Positions 34,406 to 43,423 of a stretch of DNA of 61,173 nucleotides are shown here, piece by piece. The notes beneath the pieces were generated by a model, which was not told where the DNA came from, made no database searches, and was given only the letters and a program-made list of their open reading frames with translations. The stretch comes from Streptomyces sp. BR123 (GTDB taxonomy: Bacteria > Actinomycetota > Actinomycetes > Streptomycetales > Streptomycetaceae): assembly GCF_013401435.1 (NCBI RefSeq), contig NZ_JACBGN010000008.1:1-61173 (forward strand), written 5' to 3'. Position numbers and translations under genes: made by a program. Position 1 is the stretch's first letter; each line of letters opens with the position of its first letter.

Positions 34406-34756
34406 TCAGCGCCAGCTCGGCGGCACGTTGTCGAACCGCACCGAGGTGATCGCGTTCGCGGTGTCGCCGCCGAAGGCGGTGACGGCACCGGCGGGGTACC
34501 GGGTCGGCCGGTTGAAGGAGGCTGCCGGCAGCGTGCCGATCCCGGTATCGGCGACCGTGATCGCCCGACCGTGTCGGGGTGCCGAACGAGCGGCTCTGCC
34601 GTGGGAAGGCTGCGGGCGTGGCGGCCGGCTGCCGCGGAAGGCCGGCCCTCCGCGCGGGGAACGGCGATGTGCGCGCTACCGGTAGAAGGTGCGGCCGCCG
34701 GCTCCCGAGGACACCGAGACGTCGATGCCGAACTGCCGCGGGTCGTCCGTGTTCAT
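34406..34756 (-). pseudogene. Small gene of unknown family apparently split by a 117-bp insert
   Basis: A good start (ATG at 34756, ribosome binding site GAGGG) gives 26 codons reading MNTDDPRQFGIDVSV... and ending GGRTFYR at a TAG at 34676. The same frame becomes protein-like again from about 34561 as ITVADTGIGTLPAASFNR and ends NVPPSWR at 34406. The 117 bp between (39 codons, in phase) is arginine/proline-rich with an internal GGCCGGC-type inverted repeat. Removing it would give one protein of about 78 residues. A short stand-alone peptide is the alternative. Confidence 0.4.
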
Positions 34757-34849
34757 CAGCTGCCCTCGTTCCGTTGTGGAGGTGGATCGCACCAGGAGGG
34801 AGAGGGTAACGCGACGCTCTGGCAACGCTGTTGGGCCCGTACACGCAGA

Positions 34850-34890
34850 AGCGGGTTCCCGGCTGCCTCGTCGGCAGCCGGGAACCCGCT
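34850..34890 (-). terminator. Perfect 18-bp hairpin terminator
   Basis: AGCGGGTTCCCGGCTGCC, loop TCGTC, then the exact complement. It lies 100 bp beyond the glyceraldehyde-3-phosphate dehydrogenase stop on the minus strand and is the strongest terminator-like structure I see in the window. Confidence 0.85.
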
Positions 34891-34989
34891 CGGTCCGCGG
34901 GGACATCGGGACGGTCTTCCCCGCGGAGGCCGTCACGCCGCGGCCGCACCGTCCGGCCGAGGGGCCGGAAGGGGCGCCGCGGCCCCGCT

Positions 34990-35988
34990 TCAGCGGGTGG
35001 CGAGCAGCGTGAGGGTGTCGATCACGCGGTTCGAGAAGCCCCACTCGTTGTCGTACCAGGCGACCACCTTGACGTGGCGGCCGTCGACGCGGGTGAGGGC
35101 CGAGTCGAAGATCGACGAGGCGGGGTTGCCCACGATGTCGGACGACACCAGCGCGTCGTCCGAGTACTCGAGGACGCCGGCCAGCGGACCCTCCGCCGCG
35201 GCCTTGTACGCCGCCAGGACGTCCTCCAGCGTCACGTCGCGCGACACGGTCGTGTTGAGCTCGACGATCGAGCCGACCGGGACCGGTACGCGGATCGAGT
35301 CGCCGTTCAGCTTGCCGTCGAGCTGCGGCAGCACCAGGCCGATCGCCTTGGCGGCGCCCGTCGTGGTCGGCACGATGTTGACGGCGGCGGCGCGGGCGCG
35401 GCGGGGGTCGCGGTGCGGACCGTCCTGCAGGGCCTGCTCCTGCGTGTAGGCGTGGACCGTCGTCATGAAGCCGTGCTCGATGCCGGCGACCTCGTCGAGG
35501 ACGGCGGCCAGCGGCGCGAGCGCGTTGGTCGTGCACGAGGCGTTCGAGACGATCGTGTGCTCGGCCGGGTCGTAGGCGTCGGTGTTCACACCGTACGCGA
35601 GGGTCACGTCCGCGCCGTCCGACGGGGCGGAGACGAGCACCTTCTTCGCGCCCGCCTTGATGTGGGCGCGGGCGGCCTCGGCGGAGGTGAAGCGGCCGGT
35701 CGACTCGAGGACGATCTCCACGCCCAGCTCGGCCCAGGGGAGCTGCTCCGGCTCGCGCTCGGCGAGGACCGTGATGCGGCGGCCGTCGACGACGAGGGTG
35801 TTCCCGTCGACGGTCACCGGGCGGCCCAGGCGGCCGGACGTCGAGTCGAACGCGAGCAGGCGCGCGAGCGTGGTGGGCTCGGAGAGGTCGTTGATGGCGA
35901 CGACCTCGAGGTCGCTGTCGCGTTCGAGCAGCGCGCGCAGCACGTTGCGTCCGATGCGGCCGAATCCGTTGATGGCGATGCGAGTCAT
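34990..35988 (-). CDS. gap: Glyceraldehyde-3-phosphate dehydrogenase
   Basis: 332 residues from the ATG at 35988 (MTRIAINGFGRIGRNVLRAL), full length. Catalytic C152 is in SNASCTTNALAPL, and the glycine-rich NAD site is GFGRIG. The aspartate/leucine pattern after strand 2 (INDLSEP) suggests NAD. This glycolytic enzyme oxidises glyceraldehyde-3-phosphate. Streptomyces often carry several gap copies; this one ends at the 34850-34890 terminator. Confidence 0.96.
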   Translation of the reverse strand: MTRIAINGFGRIGRNVLRALLERDSDLEVVAINDLSEPTTLARLLAFDSTSGRLGRPVTVDGNTLVVDGRRITVLAEREPEQLPWAELGVEIVLESTGRFTSAEAARAHIKAGAKKVLVSAPSDGADVTLAYGVNTDAYDPAEHTIVSNASCTTNALAPLAAVLDEVAGIEHGFMTTVHAYTQEQALQDGPHRDPRRARAAAVNIVPTTTGAAKAIGLVLPQLDGKLNGDSIRVPVPVGSIVELNTTVSRDVTLEDVLAAYKAAAEGPLAGVLEYSDDALVSSDIVGNPASSIFDSALTRVDGRHVKVVAWYDNEWGFSNRVIDTLTLLATR

Positions 35989-36095
35989 GAGCGGTGTCCC
36001 TTCTGTTCGCCAACAGACTCGCGTCCTTGATCCGCCCGCGACAGTGGCGCGATCGCCATGGTTCAAAAGGATCTCGCCACGCCCTCGGGGGTGGG

Positions 36096-37052
36096 CTACT
36101 CGCCCTTGGTGAAGGTGCGCCGGTACTCGGTGGGGGTGGTGCCGAGGATGCGCTGGAAGTGCAGCCGCAGGTTCGCGCCCGTGCCGAGGCCGACGTCAGC
36201 GGCTATCTGCTCCACGCTCCGCTCCGAGCGTTCGAGCAGTTCACGGGCCCTGTCGACCCGGGCGCGCATGATCCACTGCATCGGCGTGTAGCCCGTGTCG
36301 TCGGCGAAGCGCCGCGAGAACGTACGGGACGACACCGCCGCGTGCTCGGCGAGCGCCTCGAGCGTCAGGGGCTCGGCGAGCCGGCGCAGCGCCCACTCAC
36401 GGGTGGCGGCGAACCGTTCGCCGAGGGGCTCGGGCACGCTGCGGGGAAGGTACTGCGCCTGGCCGCCGCTGCGGTAGGGGGCCGCGACCAGGCGGCGGGC
36501 GGCGTGGTTCGACGCGCCCACGCCGACGTCGGCGCGCAGGATGTGCAGGCACAGGTCGATGCCCGAGGCGGCTCCGGCCGAGGTCAGAACGCTGCCCTCG
36601 TCGACGAACAGGACGTTCTCGTCGAGGCGGACGAGCGGATGTTTGGCCGCGAGCGCGCGCGTGTAGTGCCAGTGGGTCGTGGCGCGCTTGCCGTCGAGGA
36701 GGCCGGTGGCGGCGAGTGCGAACGCGCCCGTCGAGATGGCGGCGAGCCGTGCGCCCCGGTCGTGGGCGGCGATCAGCGCGTCGATGACGTCCTGCGGAGG
36801 GTCCTCCCGGTCCGGGAACCGGTAGCCGGGCACGAAGACGATGTCGGCCCAGGCGAGCGCGTCGAGCCCGTGGTTCACGTGGTACGAGAGGCCGTCGCCG
36901 CCGGCGACGAGGCCCGGGGCGGCGCCGCAGACCCGTACCTCGTACGGCATGCTCGCACGGGTGGTGAAGACCTGGGCCGGGATGCCGACGTCCAGGGGCT
37001 TGGCCCCCTCCAGCACGAGGACGGCGACGCGGTGCAGGCGGGGGGCTGACAT
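36096..37052 (-). CDS. GlxA-type AraC-family transcriptional regulator
   Basis: 318 residues from the ATG at 37052. The N-terminal DJ-1/PfpI-like domain (VAVLVLEGAKPLDVGIPAQVF) spans residues 8-170, and the C-terminal AraC HTH pair is at about 220-310 (TLEALAEHAAVSSRTFSRRF, IAADVGLGTGANLRLHFQR). It is 107 bp upstream of gap on the same strand, so it may share a transcript or control a neighbour. Confidence 0.92.
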   Translation of the reverse strand: MSAPRLHRVAVLVLEGAKPLDVGIPAQVFTTRASMPYEVRVCGAAPGLVAGGDGLSYHVNHGLDALAWADIVFVPGYRFPDREDPPQDVIDALIAAHDRGARLAAISTGAFALAATGLLDGKRATTHWHYTRALAAKHPLVRLDENVLFVDEGSVLTSAGAASGIDLCLHILRADVGVGASNHAARRLVAAPYRSGGQAQYLPRSVPEPLGERFAATREWALRRLAEPLTLEALAEHAAVSSRTFSRRFADDTGYTPMQWIMRARVDRARELLERSERSVEQIAADVGLGTGANLRLHFQRILGTTPTEYRRTFTKGE

Positions 37053-37158
37053 GCATAGAGGGTAAGCGGCGGTACGCCATTCGGGCACATTTGCGACACG
37101 GCCGTGGTTGTAGGGCATGGCCGGCCGATGGCGGAACGCGACGGTCCCCGTTCGGGGA

Positions 37159-37704
37159 TCACCGGTTGAGCAGCCAGATCGACCAGTTCAGCGCGGATGC
37201 GTAGGCGACCCACAGCAGGTAGGGGAGGAGTAGCCAGGCAGCGGGCCGGTACACGCGGGCGAAGACGGCGGCGGTGAGTGCGATCGAGACGAGCAGCAGG
37301 CAGATGTCGACGAGCGCCGGACCGTACTGCCCGGCCGCGAAGAACAGCGGTGTCCACGCCAGGTTGAGCAGCAGTTGCACCGCCCACAGCGCGAGGGCGA
37401 GGCGGCGGCCTTCCGGCCTGCCGCGCCGGACGACGAGCCAGGCCGCGACGGCGATCGACGCGTAGAGCACGGTCCACACGGGTCCGAAGAGCCACGCCGG
37501 CGGCGCCCAGGCGGGGCGTTCCAACGTGAGGTAGACGTCCTCGGCTTCGGCGGCCGCCAGACCTCCGACGACGGCGACGCCGTACGTGAGCGCGAGGAAG
37601 ACGAGCAGCAGGGGCACCGGCCGGGCGAGCTGCGCACGCAGCGCCGCACCGTTCACGGCGGGCTGCCCGTGTCGATCGTGGAGGGGTCGCCCCATGGAGG
37701 TCAC
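37159..37704 (-). CDS. tspO: TspO/MBR-family membrane protein
   Basis: 181 residues from a GTG at 37704 (an ATG at 37695 is possible). Five hydrophobic helices with the TspO signatures RPAWAPPAWLFGPVWTVLY, NLAWTPLFF and the C-terminal LNWSIWLLN. TspO binds porphyrins and cholesterol-like ligands and is linked to stress and tetrapyrrole control. The N-terminal 25 residues are an unusual hydrophilic extension. Confidence 0.93.
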   Translation of the reverse strand: MTSMGRPLHDRHGQPAVNGAALRAQLARPVPLLLVFLALTYGVAVVGGLAAAEAEDVYLTLERPAWAPPAWLFGPVWTVLYASIAVAAWLVVRRGRPEGRRLALALWAVQLLLNLAWTPLFFAAGQYGPALVDICLLLVSIALTAAVFARVYRPAAWLLLPYLLWVAYASALNWSIWLLNR

Positions 37705-37797
37705 CGCCTTTCGGCCGGGGGGCGAGGACCGTCCCGGCGCCCCAGCCAGTACTTCACTCCCCGGCGTGGGGACGGATGCACCTTTTGGATGCGCGCC

Positions 37798-38766
37798 TCA
37801 CTGACTGCTGCGGATCTCGTCCAGCTTTTCCGCCAGGGCCTTCGTCTCCGCGATCAGCCGGGCGCGTGCCTGTTCACGGCTGCTGTCGCCCTGCGCCCTG
37901 AACGCCCCGCGGAAGTGCGGCTTGAGCTGGGTCCACCAGCCGTGGTCCAGCATCGCCCATGCCTGCGGGCAGAGCGCGGCGCGGGATTTCGGCAGGTAGC
38001 CGGCTCCGACCAGTGGTCCGTCGAACTTCTTCGGGTCACTGCCGTGGAGGTAGCAGAGGAAGTTGAAGACCCGCTGCTGGGTGACGGGGTGATCGCTGGA
38101 GAGCCCTTCGAGGGTGAGCTTGCCCTCCTTGCGGGCGAGCGCGTCGAAGATCATCGCGCTCGCCAGCGAGGGTCCGGGGCCGGCCTCGTTGACGGTGTGG
38201 AACGACGCGAACCCGTCGGCGGCGTCCTCCTCCAGACCGAGGTTCGGCAGCTGGAGCTGGCGCTGCAGGGCATGGCCCAGCTCGTGGCCGAAGATGAACC
38301 GGGTCGAGAGCGCGGTCAGGCCGTCGGCGTTGAACTTCTCCGCGGGGAACAGGGCGGGCCGCTTCACGGTCTCGGCCACTTCTCCGGCGACCCCGTGCAC
38401 CCGGGTCAGGAACGCGGGCGGCACGTAGATCGTTCTGCCGTCGGGCTGGGTGACCGCGTCCGTCACCCCCGGCGGAACCTTGTCGGTGACCTTCACGACC
38501 AGGTCGTGCGGGAGGGCGACCGATGCGTTGATCCAGTCGGCCGTCTGCTCGAGCACGCGGGACGTGCGGATCACGTCCACGATCCGCCGGTCCTGCGGCT
38601 TGATCGCATCGTCCTCGTAGACGATCGTGACCTTGCCCTCGCCCTGGCCGTGGCCTTCGTCCTTGCTGTCGCTGCCGGTCCACGAAACGACGGCGAGACC
38701 GACGGCGAGCAGCGCCCCGGCCGCAGTGGCCCGCGCCACGGTCGAACGCCCACGACTGCTCGGCAC
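37798..38766 (-). CDS. DUF4344 metallopeptidase-like protein, membrane-anchored or secreted
   Basis: 322 residues from a GTG at 38766 after AGGGAAGGGG; a GTG at 38817 would add 17 residues. A hydrophobic segment near the start (TAAGALLAVGLAVVSW) acts as signal or anchor. The zinc motif FIFGHELGHALQ with a downstream EEDAADGFA acidic site is that of DUF4344-type zinc peptidases. The substrate is unknown. Confidence 0.83.
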   Translation of the reverse strand: MPSSRGRSTVARATAAGALLAVGLAVVSWTGSDSKDEGHGQGEGKVTIVYEDDAIKPQDRRIVDVIRTSRVLEQTADWINASVALPHDLVVKVTDKVPPGVTDAVTQPDGRTIYVPPAFLTRVHGVAGEVAETVKRPALFPAEKFNADGLTALSTRFIFGHELGHALQRQLQLPNLGLEEDAADGFASFHTVNEAGPGPSLASAMIFDALARKEGKLTLEGLSSDHPVTQQRVFNFLCYLHGSDPKKFDGPLVGAGYLPKSRAALCPQAWAMLDHGWWTQLKPHFRGAFRAQGDSSREQARARLIAETKALAEKLDEIRSSQ

Positions 38767-38914
38767 CCTGGCCGGCCCCTTCCCTCGGTCGAGGGTGCGC
38801 ACGCACAGGGCTCGCACCCGACACGCGGATTATGGCCGACCGGCCATACGCCCGCAATGACCGTCTTGTGGCGTTTTGCCGCAGGGGTGGGAGGTGCGTG
38901 GCCGGGACGGCCGA

Positions 38915-39410
38915 TCAGGAGCAGTCGAAACGGTGCTCGTACGGGCGGCCCGGGCAGGTACGGCATTCAAAGAGGTAGACGCCGCCCGGGTCACCCAGCT
39001 CCAGCCCGGCGTCGTCACAGGCGAGGCACTGGTCCTCGACGGGGGCCAGGTAAGCCGGACGAGGCGTCCGCCTCGCTGCTCTCCGCGGCCAGCAGGTGAT
39101 CCATCCGCTGTCCGCATCCGGAGCAGTCCGGCCAGTCCGGGGCCTGGCACCAGCCCGGGTACCCCCGGCTTGGTGCCGGGAGCGGTGGACAACCGGTGGT
39201 GGTGGAGCCACCCGGGGGACCACCCGTCGGCCGTCGTGCTCCCGCGGGCACCAGAGCACCTGCAGCAGGTCGCGTTCCGGCGGGAACGACGAGGCCCAGG
39301 GCATCGACGGCGTGGAGCTGGACCACCGGGACCATCGGCGAGCGGTGGTGCTCGGGGCACAGCGGCCGCGGCTGGTGTTCGGGCCACAGGAGCGGACCGC
39401 CCACCGAGCT
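38915..39410 (-). pseudogene. DUF1963-like zinc-ribbon protein broken by several frameshifts
   Basis: All three minus-strand frames hold successive pieces of one protein. GGPLLWPEHQPRPLCPEH and VPVVQLHAVDALGLVVPAGT come first, then DLLQVLWCPREHDGRRVVP in a second frame. The pair DCSGCGQRMDHLL follows, then LGDPGGVYLFECRTCPGRPY to the stop at 38915. CxxC pairs suggest zinc ribbons. At least three phase changes are needed, so it is not functional. The family assignment is from remembered Streptomyces patterns. Confidence 0.6.
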
Positions 39411-39415
39411 CGGGG

Positions 39416-39545
39416 GTGACGATCACGTACGAGTGGCGGGGCGCCGTCGACAACGCCGTCCTCGACGCCCTGCACGCCGAAGGCTTCGACCACCCGGCCG
39501 CCGGACCGACTGGCGGGCGGCGGCCCGGCTGCCGGCCCTGCGCTG
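39416..39545 (+). pseudogene. N-terminal fragment of a GNAT acetyltransferase
   Basis: A GTG at 39416 after GGGGG starts TITYEWRGAVDNAVLDALH and AEGFDHPAA, a common opening of Streptomyces GNAT acetyltransferases. The frame then slips to TDWRAAARLPALRC and the rest of the enzyme, including the acetyl-CoA loop, is missing. It abuts the decayed DUF1963-like gene. Confidence 0.5.
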
Positions 39546-39579
39546 CCCGGCCCCCCACGTCCCGTTCTACCCTGCCGGC

Positions 39580-40179
39580 ATGGGTTTGGGGATCGAAGTA
39601 CTGATCGTGGACTGGGAACGGGTGGAGGCGGCGGCGCCCGAGGCGCGGCACGACCTGCTGATCGACGCCGCGTTCGGAGAGGCATACAGCGACGACCTCT
39701 TCGAGCACGGCTGGTCGTGGTCCACGCAGCCGGGTGAGGACTGGTACCGGCGGTACGCGCTGCGGAACACGTACGGCTCGTACAAGCCGCACTTCCATGC
39801 CGGTCACCTCTGGGACCACATGCGCGACTCCGTCACGCCGGAGCTGCGCGACGTACTGGACCGGTTCAACGACGTGCTGTTCTGGCACGGTCTGGAGGAC
39901 ACCACCGGCGTCGGCTCGGGACTTCCGGAGCTACCGTGCCCCTGGAAGGCGGACCTGCTGCTGTGGCTACCGCCCGGCCAGATGCCGGTGATCGCCGGAT
40001 GGTGGCGGGAGGCCGCTCCCCAACTGGACGTCCTGCGCGTGCCGTTCGACCGGATCGACACCGATCCCGACGGGTGGGTCGGCACCTTCGGGGCCTTCAC
40101 GGACCTGCTCACCGACTGGGGAGAGGTGGTGACGGAGGCGGAACGCCGCGGCTGGGGCATCGTCGGCCTGCGCTGCTGA
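39580..40179 (+). CDS. Hypothetical protein
   Basis: 199 residues from the ATG at 39580 (MGLGIEVLIVDWERVEAAAP). It is a well-formed globular sequence rich in tryptophan and acidic residues, with notable blocks SYKPHFHAGHLWDHM, DVLFWHGLED and DRIDTDPDGWVGTFGAF. No signal peptide, membrane segment or family motif was recognised. A hairpin terminator follows. Confidence 0.75.
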   Translation: MGLGIEVLIVDWERVEAAAPEARHDLLIDAAFGEAYSDDLFEHGWSWSTQPGEDWYRRYALRNTYGSYKPHFHAGHLWDHMRDSVTPELRDVLDRFNDVLFWHGLEDTTGVGSGLPELPCPWKADLLLWLPPGQMPVIAGWWREAAPQLDVLRVPFDRIDTDPDGWVGTFGAFTDLLTDWGEVVTEAERRGWGIVGLRC

Positions 40180-40223
40180 CGTGCACCGCCCGGCTCCCCG
40201 GACCGGCGCCCGCTCACAGCGCC

Positions 40224-40246
40224 CCGCTCCCCCGAACGGGGGGCGG
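40224..40246 (+). terminator. GC-rich hairpin terminator
   Basis: CCGC-T-CCCCCG pairs with CGGGGGGCGG across an AA loop, with one bulged T. It lies 45 bp after the hypothetical-protein stop. Confidence 0.55.
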
Positions 40247-40306
40247 TCCGCGTGTCCCCGCGCGTCGCGCGGCCGGGCGGCGGCGGGAAGGCGGCAGGGT
40301 CGGGGC

Positions 40307-40603
40307 ATGGTGCGGAAGCGTGTGATCGTGTCAGGGCGGGTCCAGGGGGTGTTCTTCCGCGACAGCTGCCGGAGCGCCGCCCTGGAGCAAGGGGTGTCCG
40401 GGTGGGTGCGCAATCTGCCCGGCGGTGATGTCGAGGCGGTGTTCGAGGGCGACGAGGAGGCCGTCGCCCGGATGGTCCGCTGGGCGCGCACGGGGCCGCC
40501 GGCGGCCTCGGTCCTGGACGTCGAGGTGCACGAGGAGCCTGCGGCCGGCTCGGGGGCGTTCGAGGGGTTCGAGGTGCGTCCCACACCGTACGGCGGCGGC
40601 TGA
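40307..40603 (+). CDS. acyP: Acylphosphatase
   Basis: 98 residues from the ATG at 40307. The catalytic signature is GRVQGVFFRDSCRSAA with the phosphate-binding arginine, and GWVRNLPGGDVEAVFEG supplies the catalytic asparagine. The enzyme hydrolyses acyl phosphates. It is a single-gene unit, convergent with the response regulator. Confidence 0.95.
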   Translation: MVRKRVIVSGRVQGVFFRDSCRSAALEQGVSGWVRNLPGGDVEAVFEGDEEAVARMVRWARTGPPAASVLDVEVHEEPAAGSGAFEGFEVRPTPYGGG

Positions 40604-40646
40604 CGCGCCTGCCGGACGGCCGGATGCCGGTGCGGCTCCGGAGGAG

Positions 40647-41297
40647 TCAGCGCTTGAGGTAGGCCAGGACCGCCAGGACGCGGCGGTTGTCGTCCGCCGA
40701 CGCGCCGATGTCCAGCTTGGCGAAGATGCTCGCGGTGTGCTTGGCGACGGCGCTCTCGCTGATGTGCAGGCCGCCCGCTATCGCGGCGTTCGACCTGCCC
40801 TCCGCCATCAGTTCGAGGACGTCGCGCTCACGCGGCGTCAGGCTGCCGATCGTTCCGCGGGCGTCGCCGCGCGACAGCAGGCGGGAAATGACCTGCGGGT
40901 CCATCACCGTGCCGCCGGCGGCGACGCGGCGGACGGCGTCGACGAACTGCTCGGTGTGGGTCACCCGGTCCTTGAGCAGGTACCCGACGGCGCCCTCTCC
41001 CCCGGCCAGCAGCTCGTTGGCGTACAGCTGCTCCACGTACTGGGAGAGGACGAGGACGGGCAGGCCGGGCTTGCGGCGGCGGGCGTCCAGGGCGGCCTGG
41101 AGGCCCTCGTCGGTGAGGGTCGGCGGCAGCCGCACGTCGACCACCGCGACATCGGGTGCCTCGTCCCCGTCGGCGAGCAGCGCGCGGCGCAGGGACGGGC
41201 CGTTGTCCACTGCCACGACCTCGCAGCCGTGTTCCTGCAGGGTGCGGGTCAGCCCGTCCCTCAGGAGGAAGAGGTCTTCGGCGAGGACAACGCGCAC
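40647..41297 (-). CDS. LuxR-family (NarL-type) response regulator
   Basis: 216 residues from a GTG at 41297 after GGAGATACC. The receiver has the acidic pair AED at the start, phosphorylation site D54 in VVDVRLPP, and later threonine/lysine switch positions (YLLKD). The C-terminal HTH reads LTPRERDVLELMAEGRSNAAIA. Its start overlaps the histidine kinase end by 37 bp. Confidence 0.93.
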   Translation of the reverse strand: MRVVLAEDLFLLRDGLTRTLQEHGCEVVAVDNGPSLRRALLADGDEAPDVAVVDVRLPPTLTDEGLQAALDARRRKPGLPVLVLSQYVEQLYANELLAGGEGAVGYLLKDRVTHTEQFVDAVRRVAAGGTVMDPQVISRLLSRGDARGTIGSLTPRERDVLELMAEGRSNAAIAGGLHISESAVAKHTASIFAKLDIGASADDNRRVLAVLAYLKR

Positions 41298-42562
41298 GGT
41301 ATCTCCATGGTCACGGTGGTCGGTCCGCCCTGCGGGCTGTGCAGGGCGAGGGTCCCGTCGAAGGTATCCAACCGCTGCCGTACGCCGGCCAGTCCGGTGC
41401 CGCGGGACGGGTCGGCGCCGCCCTGTCCGTCGTCGGTGACGGTGATGCGCAGCAGGCCGTCGTCGTACGTCAGGGCCATGTGGACCTCGCGGGCTCCGGA
41501 GTGCTTGGCCGCGTTCGCCAGCGCCTCGCTGACGGCGAAGTAGGCCGCGGATTCGACCGGGGCCTGGAGCCGGCCCGGCAGCCGGGCCTCGACGTGGACG
41601 TCGAGGAAGCTGTCGAGCGCGAGGGAGCGGACGGCGTCGCCGAGTCCGCGGTCGGCGAGGACGGGCGGGTGGATGCCGTGGACCAGGTCGCGCAGGTCCT
41701 GCAGGGCCCGCTCCGAGGTGCTGCGGGCGTCGAGGAGGAGCTCGCGTGCGGCCGCCGGGTCGGTCTCCAGGAGGCGGCCGGCCCGGTCCAGGGTCATGCC
41801 CATGGCGACCAGCCGGGCCTGTGCGCCGTCGTGCAGGTCCCTTTCGATGCGCTGCAGTTCGGCTGCCAGGGTGTCGAGGGCGCGGCTCCGGGTGTCGGTG
41901 AGCCGCTCGATCCGCCGGGTCAGCCGGGTGGTGCGGGGTGCGGAGAGGAGCCGTCGGCCGATGCGGGCGTGGAGCCGGAGCACCGCGGGAGCCGTGTACA
42001 GGGCGGCGGCGATGAGGGCGAGCCCCAGTGCCAGCGCGGCGAGCATCGTGGCGGTGGTGCGGACGGGGACGAACGCGTACCAGTTGCCGTCGTCGATGCT
42101 CCGCCAGATGAACGGCTGCACCAGCGCGCCGAAGGCCCCGTACCAGGCCAGGGAGAGGGGTACGGCGACCAGGAGGCCTCCCGTCACCGGCTCCAGCCAT
42201 GCCCAGGCCAGGTCGCGCCAGAAGCCGTCGTCGGCCAGGATGCGGCGCGACCGCCCGCGGGCGGTCTCGTCACGGCCGGCGGCGGGCAGCGGCTCGGGCG
42301 GGCTGATCGGGATGCCCGTCCATGCCGCGGCCCTGGAGCGGGAGCGGTCGGACAGCGTGCGCAGGGCGCGTGCGGCGGGCGGGAGCAGGCGGAAGCCGGC
42401 GCCCACCGGCAGCAGGAGTACGGCGAGCACCACCAGCGAGCCGGCCGCCGACACGGCGAGCGCGTGCAGGCTCGCCAGCTGGCAGCGGCCGAGGGCGAGG
42501 CAGGGGCGGGCCAGGGTACGGGCCGGGGTGCGGGCGAGAGCGCCGCGCGGCTTATCGAGCAT
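41261..42562 (-). CDS. Sensor histidine kinase (HisKA_3 type)
   Basis: 433 residues from the ATG at 42562. N-terminal transmembrane pairs are at residues 30-60 and 120-195. The H-box is RIERDLHDGAQARLVAM with H244, and the ATPase N-box and G-box are ALANAAKHS and DDGQGG...GTGLAGVRQRL. It should phosphorylate the overlapping LuxR regulator. It overlaps the CPBP gene end by 11 bp. Confidence 0.94.
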   Translation of the reverse strand: MLDKPRGALARTPARTLARPCLALGRCQLASLHALAVSAAGSLVVLAVLLLPVGAGFRLLPPAARALRTLSDRSRSRAAAWTGIPISPPEPLPAAGRDETARGRSRRILADDGFWRDLAWAWLEPVTGGLLVAVPLSLAWYGAFGALVQPFIWRSIDDGNWYAFVPVRTTATMLAALALGLALIAAALYTAPAVLRLHARIGRRLLSAPRTTRLTRRIERLTDTRSRALDTLAAELQRIERDLHDGAQARLVAMGMTLDRAGRLLETDPAAARELLLDARSTSERALQDLRDLVHGIHPPVLADRGLGDAVRSLALDSFLDVHVEARLPGRLQAPVESAAYFAVSEALANAAKHSGAREVHMALTYDDGLLRITVTDDGQGGADPSRGTGLAGVRQRLDTFDGTLALHSPQGGPTTVTMEIPCALSSPKTSSS

Positions 42563-43346
42563 CTTCCATGATCGCGGTGAGCCTATCCGGTGCCGGAGCC
42601 GACTCTGCAGTCCGGCCCCGGCGGGCGCTCGCCCATGTCCACAGGGCTGCTGCCGTCAGGCAGGAAAGGCCGAACAGCACCATGGGGGTCACGGCGCCGG
42701 ACTCCTCGTCCATGAAGAGCAGCATGCCGATGTTGATCAGGGCGTGGAATCCCCCCGCCGGCAGCAGCCGGGATGTCCCCGTCCCGTCGAGCGCCCAGCC
42801 CATGACGACCGACAGGGATACCGCCATGGTCAGGAACGCCGCGGCGTAGAGCGGGTGTTGCGCGAAGATCTGGACGTGCCAGACGCCCCAGACCGCGCCG
42901 ACCGCCAGCGAGGCTCCCAGTGGGCCGAAGCGGGGGCGCAGCAGCGGCTGCAGGAGGCAGCGCCAGCCGATCTCCTCGGCGCAGGCGCCGAGGAGCTGCG
43001 CCGCGGCGATCAGCGCGAACGGGGCGTCCGGGGGTGTCGGCCGCCCGTCCCCGCCGAGTGCCGCGTACGTGGCGGCGCTGACGGCGATGACCGGCGGTGC
43101 GGTCAGGATCAGGACGGCACCGCGGCCGCCGCTGCGGGCCGGGCCGCCGGCCAGGAGCACCCGTACGCGGCGCGGCCACAGCAGTGCGGCGACGCCCACC
43201 CCCAGGGCGGGTCCGAACTGCGTCAGCTGGATGACCTCGGCGGGTATCCGTGTTGCGGGCTGGAGCGCGCCCAGCAGGCCGGCCGCGAGGAAGGCGACCG
43301 CCAGGAAGGAGGCCGTCACCCTGAGGTCCACAGGTGTCATTCGCAT
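42552..43346 (-). CDS. CPBP-family intramembrane metalloprotease
   Basis: 264 residues from the ATG at 43346 (a second ATG at 43340 is possible; the ribosome binding site is weak). The CPBP motifs are E124-E125-x-x-W-R (AEEIGWRC), H157 (VWHVQIF) and a late GGFHALINIG histidine. Type II CAAX-protease relatives cleave within membranes or handle peptides such as bacteriocins. It is the first gene of the operon with the histidine kinase and response regulator, so it may sense or process the kinase signal. Confidence 0.88.
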   Translation of the reverse strand: MRMTPVDLRVTASFLAVAFLAAGLLGALQPATRIPAEVIQLTQFGPALGVGVAALLWPRRVRVLLAGGPARSGGRGAVLILTAPPVIAVSAATYAALGGDGRPTPPDAPFALIAAAQLLGACAEEIGWRCLLQPLLRPRFGPLGASLAVGAVWGVWHVQIFAQHPLYAAAFLTMAVSLSVVMGWALDGTGTSRLLPAGGFHALINIGMLLFMDEESGAVTPMVLFGLSCLTAAALWTWASARRGRTAESAPAPDRLTAIMEDAR

Positions 43347-43401
43347 GACACCGACGATGCCGCCGCGCAGGGCTGCGGCCCCTGCGCCTGGCTGCCGAGT
43401 C

Positions 43402-43423
43402 GGGGTGTACCCAGGTACACCCC
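43402..43423. promoter_or_regulatory. Perfect 22-bp palindrome, likely operator of the CPBP/two-component operon
   Basis: GGGGTGTACC-CA-GGTACACCCC is perfectly symmetric, and CCGAG/CTCGG outside it extends the symmetry to about 43395-43429. It lies 56 bp upstream of the CPBP start, where autoregulation by the LuxR-type response regulator would be expected. Binding is inferred. Confidence 0.75.

Noticed and set aside
36096..37052. GlxA-type regulator and gap as one operon
   Set aside because: They are on the same strand but 107 bp apart with no coupling, so shared transcription is only possible.
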